DNA of 7,126 bases from the NCBI GenBank assembly GCA_001769925.1, contig MEPT01000123.1, positions 10,328-17,453 of the forward strand. The letters are read 5' to 3'. Positions 1 through 5,343 of this stretch are shown here, in pieces (positions within the stretch are counted from its first letter, which is position 1; every line of letters begins with the position of its first letter). This stretch comes from Bdellovibrionales bacterium RBG_16_40_8. GTDB lineage: Bacteria; Bdellovibrionota; Bdellovibrionia; Bdellovibrionales; UBA1609. The notes below the pieces were generated by a model. The model saw only the letters and a list, made by a program, of their open reading frames with translations, was not told the DNA's origin and did not search any database. Both the position numbers and the translations under genes were made by a program.

Positions 1-1097
1 ATACTGTTACTGTTGAGGCGCCACCTTTTCGTGTAGATCTTGAAATAGAAATGGATCTTATTGAAGAGTACGCGCGACTTAATGGGTATGATAAGATCCC
101 TGAAACTTTTCCTGTCCTTACCACCAAACCAACCGATTCGGCGCGCAGTTTTACAAATGAAAATAAGGTCGCTGAACTTATTAAAAACGAGGGTTATCTT
201 GAAGCACGTAACCATAATTTTATAAGTAGCAAATGGCAGAGTGATTTATATTCTGAAAAGATTTTTTCTGAACTCGGTCTTTCAAGTGGGGGCGAGCTCC
301 CTATAGACATTCTTAACCCCTTAAGCGAAGAAACCGGGCAAATGAGGCAGAGCTTAATCCCAGGGCTATTAACAAATTTAATTTATAATTATCACCGCGG
401 CACTCATTTTGGGCGACTTTTTGAAGTCGGTTTTGTATTCGGCAAGACAGCAAATAAATATATAGAGTCTCATCGTGCTTCACTACTGACCTGGGGTCAA
501 AATAAAGGACTATGGAGTAAAGGCGACAGACCAGTAATTTATGATTTAAAATCTACGCTTGAAGGTTCAGTTAGAAGGCTTTTTGGCAAAATCGAATGGC
601 GAAAGCTTAATGAATCACAATTGCCGACTTTTATTCATCCGGGACAGGCTGCGAGTATTTTTTATGAAGGGCGGGTAATTGGATTTATAGGCGCACTTCA
701 CCCGGCATTTCGTGAAGAACATAAAATTCGCCATGATGCTGCTGTGGCAGAGCTTGATCTTTCAGCACTAATGCGCGGGCAACCGCGGTTTGGTCGAATC
801 GGGTTAATTTCAAAATTTCCGGCGGTAGAACGAGATCTTGCTTTTCTCACTCCCCTAGCTATTGCAGCCGGTGACTTGTTAAAAGAAATAACTAAAAACG
901 GTAGCCCCTATTTACAATCAGTAGAGATTTTTGATGTTTTTCGTGGGCAAGGGGTTCCTGATGGCTATCAATCTATGGCATTTCGTTTAATATTGCAGGA
1001 CTTAGAAAATACCCTGACTGAAGATAAGGTTACGCAGGTACTTAATCAAATCTGTGCAGCCTTGTTATCAAAATTTTCTATTAAGCGGCGTGTCTAA
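1..1097 (+). CDS. pheT: Phenylalanyl-tRNA synthetase beta subunit, C-terminal part (5' end outside window)
   Basis: Beta chain of the cytoplasmic alpha2-beta2 phenylalanyl-tRNA synthetase, which charges tRNA-Phe. The reading frame is open from position 3, so the ATG at 51 is internal and the real start lies outside. Visible in order: the end of the B5 domain (PPFRVDLEIEMDLIEEYARL, then NGYDKIP), the catalytic-like domain with its ILNPLSEETGQMRQSLIPGL motif (about 285-370), and the C-terminal FDX-ACB anticodon-binding domain (about 805-1094) with SKFPAVERDLAFL, EIFDVFRGQGVP and LQDLENTLTEDKV. The last residues, FSIKRRV, differ from the usual TLR-type ending, but the domain is full length. The stop is TAA at 1095-1097. 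ihfA follows after 84 nt, the standard proteobacterial order. The identification is firm; pheS presumably lies upstream. Confidence 0.97.
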   Translation, partial: TVTVEAPPFRVDLEIEMDLIEEYARLNGYDKIPETFPVLTTKPTDSARSFTNENKVAELIKNEGYLEARNHNFISSKWQSDLYSEKIFSELGLSSGGELPIDILNPLSEETGQMRQSLIPGLLTNLIYNYHRGTHFGRLFEVGFVFGKTANKYIESHRASLLTWGQNKGLWSKGDRPVIYDLKSTLEGSVRRLFGKIEWRKLNESQLPTFIHPGQAASIFYEGRVIGFIGALHPAFREEHKIRHDAAVAELDLSALMRGQPRFGRIGLISKFPAVERDLAFLTPLAIAAGDLLKEITKNGSPYLQSVEIFDVFRGQGVPDGYQSMAFRLILQDLENTLTEDKVTQVLNQICAALLSKFSIKRRV

Positions 1098-1181
1098 AAC
1101 TCACAACTAAGGTCTAGCCTACAGGCTAAACTTGAAAGTTTTCAATTAGTTGATAGCCTTTATAGTTAAGGGGAATAGACC

Positions 1182-1514
1182 ATGTCTGATGATAAATCAA
1201 CCGTAACCAAGGCCGACATCGTTGAAAGTGTTTATCAAAAAATAGGTTTTTCAAAAAAAGAAGCCTCAGAGCTTGTTGAAATGGTGTTTAACCAATTAAA
1301 AAATACTCTATGCGACGGCGAAAAAGTAAAAATCTCGGGCTTTGGCAATTTTGTAGTAAGAGAGAAAAAAGAGCGAGTTGGTCGCAATCCGCAAACAGGT
1401 GAGCAAATAAAAATTAGCGCTCGCCGTGTGCTAACTTTTCGCCCTAGCCAAGTTCTTAAGGCTATATTAAACGGAGAAGACGTCTCTCTTGTTAAAGAAG
1501 ACGACGACGATTAA
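1182..1514 (+). CDS. ihfA: Integration host factor subunit alpha
   Basis: Small HU/IHF-family protein of 110 aa that with IhfB forms the dimer that bends DNA at specific sites, acting in nucleoid structure, transcription and site-specific recombination. The family pattern is complete: N-terminal helices (TKADIVESVYQKIGFSKKEA), the KISGFGNFVVREK turn, the DNA-contacting beta arm with GRNPQTGEQIKISARRVLTFRP, and a final helix. GRNP carries the proline that intercalates at the kink. It is slightly longer than the roughly 99-aa E. coli protein because of an acidic tail ending in EDDDD. A strong ribosome binding site (AAGGGGA, 1168-1174) fits the ATG at 1182. Adjacency to pheT supports IhfA over HU or IhfB. 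The sequence resembles delta-type proteobacterial IhfA more than the enterobacterial form. Confidence 0.95.
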   Translation: MSDDKSTVTKADIVESVYQKIGFSKKEASELVEMVFNQLKNTLCDGEKVKISGFGNFVVREKKERVGRNPQTGEQIKISARRVLTFRPSQVLKAILNGEDVSLVKEDDDD

Positions 1515-1532
1515 CCCACGAGGTTTGTGACT

Positions 1533-1994
1533 ATGAGTGAAGAGCTCATTTACGAAGCATTTAACGAAAAGCGCTATGCGCCTTCGCTACGCGAATTTTC
1601 AAATACACTATTCGACGCAGAACTTGAGCGTGAAATTAAAAATGTTCCAGATAAACTGGCTTTTAAAATTGGTGAGGTGGCTGATATTGCTGGTCTAAAA
1701 TCTTATGTACTAAGATTCTGGGAGACCGAATTTGAGCAACTTCACCCGCAAAAATCAGAAAAAAATCAGCGCATCTACACGCAGCGCGATGTTGAAATGG
1801 TACTCATGATTAAAAAGCTTCTTTATCGTGATCGTTTTTCTATTGAAGGCGCCAGGGTTGCACTCAAACAATTAAAACGCGACTCTAAGCAAGTTAGAGC
1901 TGTTGGTGGTTCATTTGATCAAATCGATGATATCAAGCAAAATGTAGAAGATTTGTGTCTACATATTATAAGTTTAAAACAGCTCTTTTCATAA
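1533..1994 (+). CDS. MerR-family transcriptional regulator downstream of ihfA
   Basis: Predicted cytoplasmic DNA-binding regulator of 153 aa. Residues about 40-112 form a MerR winged helix-turn-helix: FKIGEVADIAGLKSYVLRFWE (recognition region), then the RIYTQRDVEMVLMIKKLL wing and helix, and FSIEGARVALKQL. The roughly 40-residue N-terminal extension and short C-terminus contain no cysteine-rich metal-binding loop or drug-binding domain, so the signal it senses is unknown. I chose the ATG at 1533 because GAGG (1520-1523) sits 9 nt ahead; the GTG at 1527 is too close to that site. The ihfA stop lies 18 nt upstream, so the two genes are probably cotranscribed. A MerR-type gene between ihfA and tRNA-Pro is a recurrent arrangement in proteobacteria, but its target is not established to my knowledge. 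Confidence 0.9.
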   Translation: MSEELIYEAFNEKRYAPSLREFSNTLFDAELEREIKNVPDKLAFKIGEVADIAGLKSYVLRFWETEFEQLHPQKSEKNQRIYTQRDVEMVLMIKKLLYRDRFSIEGARVALKQLKRDSKQVRAVGGSFDQIDDIKQNVEDLCLHIISLKQLFS

Positions 1995-2001
1995 TCATTT
2001 T

Positions 2002-2078
2002 CGGACCGTGGCTCAGCCCGGTAGAGCGCTTGCTTGGGGTGCAAGAGGTCGTGGGTTCAAATCCCGCCGGTCCGACCA
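2002..2078 (+). tRNA. tRNA-Pro, anticodon GGG, CCA encoded
   Basis: The full cloverleaf folds by eye. The acceptor stem CGGACCG/CGGTCCG (2002-2008 with 2068-2074) is 7 perfect pairs. The D arm is GCTC/GAGC (2011-2014 with 2024-2027). The anticodon stem CTTGC/GCAAG (2029-2033 with 2041-2045) carries loop TTGGGGT with anticodon GGG at 2036-2038. The variable loop is AGGTC, and the T arm GTGGG/CCCGC holds loop TTCAAAT. Discriminator A2075 is followed by an encoded CCA (2076-2078). Only 7 nt separate it from the MerR gene stop and no convincing promoter is visible, so it may be transcribed from upstream. Accessory genes start immediately downstream, as is typical of tRNA integration hotspots. Confidence 0.97.
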
Positions 2079-2141
2079 ATTTCACTTGGTCCAACGCCAT
2101 AGAACCTAAAAAGAGCATGTTTCAACAATAACGAAGGAAAT

Positions 2142-2420
2142 ATGTATCTCGGAAAAAATATCTTAAAGTGTTGTGAGGAAAGGCGCTGGTCTCTTTCAAT
2201 GCTTGCTAAAAGGTCATCGGTGCCCAAGGCTACACTACATGGCTGGGTAACTGGCCGGAAGGCTTTAAAACTTGAACAAGTAAGGATGGTGGCTGACGCC
2301 CTAGAAGTCTCATTTTATTGGCTTATTTTTGGTGAACAAGAAAGGACCAATTTCAAAACAACAGTTACTAGGCCTTTATTCAAAGGCATCGTAAAAATGA
2401 GTTTAGAGGAAATAATCTAG
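2142..2420 (+). CDS. Small Cro/CI (XRE)-type helix-turn-helix regulator
   Basis: Predicted DNA-binding protein of 92 aa. Residues about 5-64 make a single XRE-type domain: ILKCCEERRWSLSMLAKRS (helices 1-2), VPKATLHGWVTGRKALKL (recognition helix and following turn), and LEQVRMVADALEVSFYWLIFGE (helices 4-5). The last 28 residues have no recognised motif. AAGGA at 2134-2138 lies close (3 nt) to the ATG at 2142. It is the first gene after tRNA-Pro, ends in its own terminator and is convergent to the three-gene minus-strand cassette. It could be a regulator belonging to an integrated element or to the neighbouring cassette, but no operator is visible. The fold is confident; the target is unknown. 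Confidence 0.85.
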   Translation: MYLGKNILKCCEERRWSLSMLAKRSSVPKATLHGWVTGRKALKLEQVRMVADALEVSFYWLIFGEQERTNFKTTVTRPLFKGIVKMSLEEII

Positions 2421-2428
2421 TCCTTGGC

Positions 2429-2461
2429 GGGTGAGAGCTATATGGCTCTCACTCATTTTTT
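2429..2461 (+). terminator. Rho-independent terminator after the XRE-type gene
   Basis: Perfect 8-bp stem GTGAGAGC (2431-2438) / GCTCTCAC (2445-2452) with loop TATATG, extendable by two outer pairs (2429-2430 with 2453-2454, one a G-T wobble), followed by ATTTTTT (2455-2461). It starts 8 nt after the XRE-gene stop. The U-tract exists only for + transcription. On the minus strand the same hairpin begins at the stop codon of the convergent 150-aa gene but is followed by CCGCCAAGG, so it is not an efficient intrinsic terminator in that direction. Confidence 0.85.
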
Positions 2462-2901
2462 AAAATCAAATTGGACGCATTTGCTATTTCCATTGATATT
2501 AGCTTGCATGCGCTGCTATCGGTGGGCCAATTTTCTAAATTTAAATGCCTTTTATGCGGGTTGCCGTCAGGATTTATTTTTAATTGAGCCTTCTTTGCAG
2601 CTGCAAGTGGGAAGTCCGCTCGCGCTATGGTTTTCTTCTTCGAAAATGGCTCAACGTATCTCTTGCTTAAGTACCAGATATAAGATTCAACACAATTTAT
2701 TATTCTAAAGGTTGATAAGTCATTTCCCTTGTTTTTGCGAGGCTTAAAAAGTTGATGTTTAGCTTTATGAGTAGTTTTATTAATATGCTCATCTACAAAG
2801 ATGTAATGCGTGAGCGGTTCCTCATCTCTAACTGGAAGCTTTGAGAATCTGTCAGTGAGTAAATGAAAAATACTCAATGAGAACTCTTTCAACTTTTTCA
2901 T
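2449..2901 (-). CDS. Conserved hypothetical protein, third gene of the TIGR04255 cassette
   Basis: 150-aa protein of unknown function, with no signal peptide or membrane segment. Residues from about 30 match a conserved hypothetical family I remember beside TIGR04255 genes. Its features are FVDEH and a KPRK-type stretch (35-57), STFRI (63-67), a VESYIWYLSKRYV helix (71-83), ARADF (93-97), then LKINPDGNPHKRHLNLENWP (107-126) and a C-terminal helix with SMEIANASNLIL. The conserved His, Asp, Arg and Trp residues could form an active or nucleic-acid-binding site, but this is speculation. The ATG at 2901 is the first start available. It has no good ribosome binding site and lies 50 nt inside the preceding gene, suggesting translational coupling. 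The first roughly 28 residues overlap that gene or look unconserved. The stop TGA (2451-2449) sits in the arm of the neighbouring terminator hairpin. Confidence 0.65.
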   Translation of the reverse strand: MKKLKEFSLSIFHLLTDRFSKLPVRDEEPLTHYIFVDEHINKTTHKAKHQLFKPRKNKGNDLSTFRIINCVESYIWYLSKRYVEPFSKKKTIARADFPLAAAKKAQLKINPDGNPHKRHLNLENWPTDSSACKLISMEIANASNLILKNE

Positions 2902-3364
2902 TTAGTTTTTTGCCAAGTATAAATGTGCCATGGAACTTTTCTCTACCAATAATGCCAGCATAAACTATTTCATCTTTTTGGACTGATACTGAGAAAATGT
3001 AGTTATTGCTTAAATTCCAATCAAACGAAATTATGCCGCCAGACTCTGGCACTAGATCAGGTTCAATAATGTTGTCTGGCAATAATCTTACAAAATGTTT
3101 TGCTACTTCAGCAGAAACATCATCAATCGGCTCAGAGTCATATCCATCCCAGCCTGAATAGTTATATTTTAGTTTTAACTCTTCTATTCTATTTTCTAAC
3201 TGTTGATGAAAGCCAAGGGTAACAGGTTGCTGTAAATGCTCATAAAGTGAATCTAATTCTTTTTGTAGAACTTTAAATTCTTCTCCGGCTCCAGAGCTTG
3301 TAATACTATGGCCCCAACTTGATCTCCAATCGAGTATATCAGAATGAGACACTGCTAAACTCAT
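2852..3364 (-). CDS. Conserved hypothetical protein with WDGYDSEPI motif, second gene of the TIGR04255 cassette
   Basis: 170-aa soluble protein of unknown function. Residues 29-66 are charged and helical and may form a short coiled coil (EEFKVLQKELDSLYEHLQQ, then QQLENRIEELKLKY). Next comes the motif WDGYDSEPI (72-80), a helical segment with AKHFVRLLPDNI (88-99), and a beta-rich C-terminal half with GGIISFDWNLSNNYIFSVSV (109-128) and VYAGIIGREKFHGTF (134-148). The WDGY...P and I/LSFDW motifs recur, as I recall, in small proteins encoded next to TIGR04255 genes. Its ATG (3364-3362) overlaps the TGA of the upstream gene (3363-3361) as ATGA, the classic sign of translational coupling. It overlaps the next gene by 50 nt. 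Coding status is well supported by operon structure; function is not. Confidence 0.8.
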   Translation of the reverse strand: MSLAVSHSDILDWRSSWGHSITSSGAGEEFKVLQKELDSLYEHLQQPVTLGFHQQLENRIEELKLKYNYSGWDGYDSEPIDDVSAEVAKHFVRLLPDNIIEPDLVPESGGIISFDWNLSNNYIFSVSVQKDEIVYAGIIGREKFHGTFILGKKLNEKVERVLIEYFSFTH

Positions 3365-4095
3365 TTAATTAATCCCTCTGTTTTTTCTGTAATATATGAA
3401 CTAAACAACTTATCGGCAAAAATATGTAATTGCTCAAATTCATTAACTATTAGCTCTGAATTGGCTGCTATGCGAAAATTTTTGTATATATCAAAATCAA
3501 GTATAATCGGAGTTATATTGGGCACAGTGGGTCTACTTGAACTAAATGTGATCACTGCATAGATGTCGCTGTCGCTTTTAATAACAAGTCGTTGTACGAA
3601 GTTTTCAATAGTATGTTCAATTTTAACTGGCAGATCTGGAGAAGAATTAAAATAATCCTTTAGCTCGAACTCATTGTGGGGAATTTCAAACTGATTTATA
3701 AATCTTACGGCAATTCGCTTAACATGGACTGGCTTGAAGGTGTCGCGATATTTTTCCCAATGTTCAATCATTCTTGGAAAATGGTTTTTCCACTCGTCAT
3801 AAGGTTTTAGACGTGAAAATGCAAATCCGTCTCTACGGCAATGTATAACTTCAGTTTTATCGTTCGACCAGAATTGATAACCCTCAATTGCTATTTGCGA
3901 GGTGTGGCTTTCCTGCGCCTTTAAGTCAAATTTGGTCTCCATTAAGTGGAGAGTCTTTTTATCACCGTCAAAACCACTTAAAGCAGTGCGAAACTGCTCT
4001 AAGTCAGAAATTGACTGCACTAAATTGGGATCAATATGGATGTCGATCAGTGCTTCTTTAATTGGGTTGTTTTTGAAAATTTTAGTGTCAGCCAC
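3361..4095 (-). CDS. TIGR04255-family protein, first gene of a three-gene cassette
   Basis: 244-aa member of the sporadically distributed TIGR04255 family, whose biochemical role is unknown. Family hallmarks are visible: FKNNPIKEALIDIHI near the N-terminus (7-21), the HCRRDGFAFSRLKPYDEW block (85-102), the VHVKRIAVRFINQFEIP strand (123-139), and PIILDFDIY (196-204) towards the C-terminus. There is no signal peptide or membrane helix, so it should be cytoplasmic. The start is GTG at 4095-4093. An in-frame TAG lies three codons upstream and the next ATG falls at residue 52, after conserved sequence, so GTG is essentially forced. No ribosome binding site precedes it, but a promoter-like element does. 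It is followed without a gap (ATGA overlap) by the 170-aa gene, and that by the 150-aa gene. Confidence 0.88.
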   Translation of the reverse strand: MADTKIFKNNPIKEALIDIHIDPNLVQSISDLEQFRTALSGFDGDKKTLHLMETKFDLKAQESHTSQIAIEGYQFWSNDKTEVIHCRRDGFAFSRLKPYDEWKNHFPRMIEHWEKYRDTFKPVHVKRIAVRFINQFEIPHNEFELKDYFNSSPDLPVKIEHTIENFVQRLVIKSDSDIYAVITFSSSRPTVPNITPIILDFDIYKNFRIAANSELIVNEFEQLHIFADKLFSSYITEKTEGLIK

Positions 4096-4102
4096 AAGTA
4101 TC

Positions 4103-4131
4103 TATTTAATCTATGACGTATATTTTATCAA
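4103..4131 (-). promoter_or_regulatory. Candidate sigma70-type promoter for the TIGR04255 cassette
   Basis: On the minus strand TTGATA (4131-4126) and TAAATA (4108-4103) are separated by exactly 17 nt. Transcription would be expected to start about 7 nt further on, at or next to the GTG start codon at 4095. That spacing and the lack of a ribosome binding site suggest a leaderless message. Both hexamers are imperfect and the region is AT-rich, so chance is possible. Confidence 0.4.
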
Positions 4132-4206
4132 GAAAAATCAAATACTTATGGCTTTTCTGGCGCTTTGTCCTAAATCAATTTTATCGCCTAAATGATTGCT
4201 AATACT

Positions 4207-4671
4207 TTAGTTTCTAGCTTTGAGGTATTTTGTTACTTCTTTAGCAACTTCACTTATGGCTGCATCGACGCCGGTTTCCCAAAAGCGCCCACCAACCACA
4301 TTCTCGCCTTTAGCTTTAAATGCACCTACAATTCGTCTCTGCGAATTGTCATAAAGCTCAGCTTCAACCACGACCCTGTCTTGTCCTGCCATTGTGCCAG
4401 CTAAAAAGCGAGAGCCTTTTCCAACTGACCTGAAATCGATAATTTTCAAACGTAATTGGGCTGACGATTTTTCTTTATCAGCGAAGCTTATAGATTTAAA
4501 TGACTTAGTCAGCTCATCAGCAATAGCTTTTTCAAGCTTATTTGCAGCATCTTTAGCTTCATTCAGATTTGTGTTAACTGAAATTGAAACAATTGGATAT
4601 TTTGTTAGTGGCACTTCAAGTCTGCTGATTTCTTCGTGAGAACCGCTTGGTGCAGACTCGCAACCAGACAA
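4207..4671 (-). CDS. DUF4410-like lipoprotein gene, 5'-truncated (signal peptide missing)
   Basis: The open frame matches an outer-membrane-lipoprotein type with a DUF4410-like domain. After a lipobox LSGC (4671-4660) come PIVSISVN (strand 1), NEAKDAANKLEKAIADELTK (helix), and the typical central run LRLKIIDFRSVGKGSRFLAG, then TMAGQDRVVVEAELYD and RRIVGAFKAKGE, followed by a C-terminal helix. The only possible start, TTG at 4671, is the leucine codon of the lipobox, so it is not a natural start. Upstream the frame reads ALAG and then hydrophilic sequence until a stop at 4746-4744, and no minus-strand frame encodes a hydrophobic signal sequence there. The 5' end has therefore been lost and the gene is probably non-functional. 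It points in the same direction as the TIGR04255 cassette, 111 nt upstream of it, with no terminator between. Confidence 0.6.
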   Translation of the reverse strand: MSGCESAPSGSHEEISRLEVPLTKYPIVSISVNTNLNEAKDAANKLEKAIADELTKSFKSISFADKEKSSAQLRLKIIDFRSVGKGSRFLAGTMAGQDRVVVEAELYDNSQRRIVGAFKAKGENVVGGRFWETGVDAAISEVAKEVTKYLKARN

Positions 4672-4691
4672 TCCTGCTAGCGCGTGAACTG

Positions 4692-5117
4692 ATGTATGGA
4701 ATGATGTTTGAGGGTGCCTCTGATAATCTAGATTTGAGTGGTTCTATAAGAGCTTATAGCTCACTTACGACTTTTCACGAATTTCTCCATTTTGCACAAA
4801 TCGACAATCTTAGCAGTTACAAACACAACTCCGATCATTCAGATAAAGAAAAATTGCAAGACACTGTTTATTCTTGCAGCGGATATGCATTTCAGTTCCA
4901 AAATGGCGATATTGAAAAACAATTTGGATTGGTAATGGCCAAGCTTGCGAAGCAAATACGCTTTAATATGTGCATGTCATGTGCATTGACTCGATCTAAA
5001 AATAAACCCAAATTTTTTCATAAAACGGAGTTTAATTTAGGTATTATCCCCAATGCCCATTTGCTCACGGACGATAAAAGTGTAAAATTAGCTGAAGCTG
5101 TTTGTTCAGAGAACTAA
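4692..5117 (+). CDS. HExxH-containing metalloprotease-like protein, probably a 5'-truncated remnant
   Basis: From the ATG at 4692 the frame encodes 141 aa; it is open back to a TTG at 4647, but those extra codons are antisense to the lipoprotein gene. The segment TTFHEFLHFAQIDN contains HEFLH (4776-4790), a zinc-metalloprotease HExxH motif. Conserved-looking blocks follow (KLQDTVYSCSGYAF, MCMSCALTRS), and the several cysteines suit an exported protein. There is no ribosome binding site, signal peptide or promoter, and the protein-like sequence begins at the junction with the truncated lipoprotein gene. It is most likely the C-terminal part of a larger secreted protein. The protease call rests on one motif; a third zinc ligand was not identified. 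Confidence 0.5.
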   Translation: MYGMMFEGASDNLDLSGSIRAYSSLTTFHEFLHFAQIDNLSSYKHNSDHSDKEKLQDTVYSCSGYAFQFQNGDIEKQFGLVMAKLAKQIRFNMCMSCALTRSKNKPKFFHKTEFNLGIIPNAHLLTDDKSVKLAEAVCSEN

Positions 5118-5267
5118 TCAAACCAAGGCGCTCGGCTCTACCGCCATATATCGAGTTTGGGGCGAACCTTGTTCTAATGACCCCATAAGGCCCAATTTAT
5201 GAGTCTTTCATGGCAAAATCAGAGCCGACAAAAATGCGTGAAATAAATAGCAGGAGTAGCAACCAAC
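5118..5267. other. Gene-free spacer with a dispersed inverted repeat
   Basis: No plausible coding frame. TCGGCTCT (5132-5139) is the exact reverse complement of AGAGCCGA (5221-5228), enclosing about 80 nt that could form smaller hairpins (CATAA/TTATG near 5185-5202). An 8-bp match at this distance can arise by chance, so no RNA gene is claimed. Confidence 0.25.
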
Positions 5268-5300
5268 AAAAAAGAGCCTGTCGTTCAAGCCAGCTCTCTT
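5268..5300 (-). terminator. Rho-independent terminator after the 266-aa gene
   Basis: Read on the minus strand, AAGAGAGC (5300-5293) pairs with GCTCTTTT (5277-5270), 8 bp with one G-T wobble, around a 15-nt loop. The strand continues as a run of six T (5273-5268). It lies 44 nt beyond the stop codon of the minus-strand gene ending at 5344. Transcription from the left would meet the same hairpin but a poor U-tract (CTTGTTGT), so it may be weakly bidirectional. Confidence 0.7.
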
Positions 5301-5343
5301 GTTGTGTCACATGCCATGGATCGAAGTGTCATTAGTCAGGACC

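Noticed and set aside
1115..1141. Two small hairpins (TAGCC/GGCTA and AAACT/AGTTT) between pheT and ihfA
   Set aside because: Stems are only 5 bp and no T-run follows, so there is no good case for a terminator or attenuator; expression of ihfA from pheT transcripts is normal.
1132..1166. TTGAAA and TATAGT upstream of ihfA as a promoter
   Set aside because: The spacer is 23 nt, too long for a sigma70 promoter.
2424..2708. 94-aa plus-strand frame antisense to the third cassette gene
   Set aside because: It begins inside the terminator region without a ribosome binding site, and the minus strand carries the motif-rich protein.
3858..3868. TCGTTCGACCA as a possible second copy of the tRNA 3' end
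   Set aside because: It shares only a few bases with the tRNA end and lies inside the conserved TIGR04255 gene.
3902..4195. 97-aa plus-strand frame across the start of the TIGR04255 gene
   Set aside because: It lies antisense to family-conserved sequence and has no start signals.
4192..4639. Two plus-strand frames of 70 and 81 aa over the lipoprotein gene
   Set aside because: Both are antisense to a DUF4410-like coding sequence and lack ribosome binding sites.
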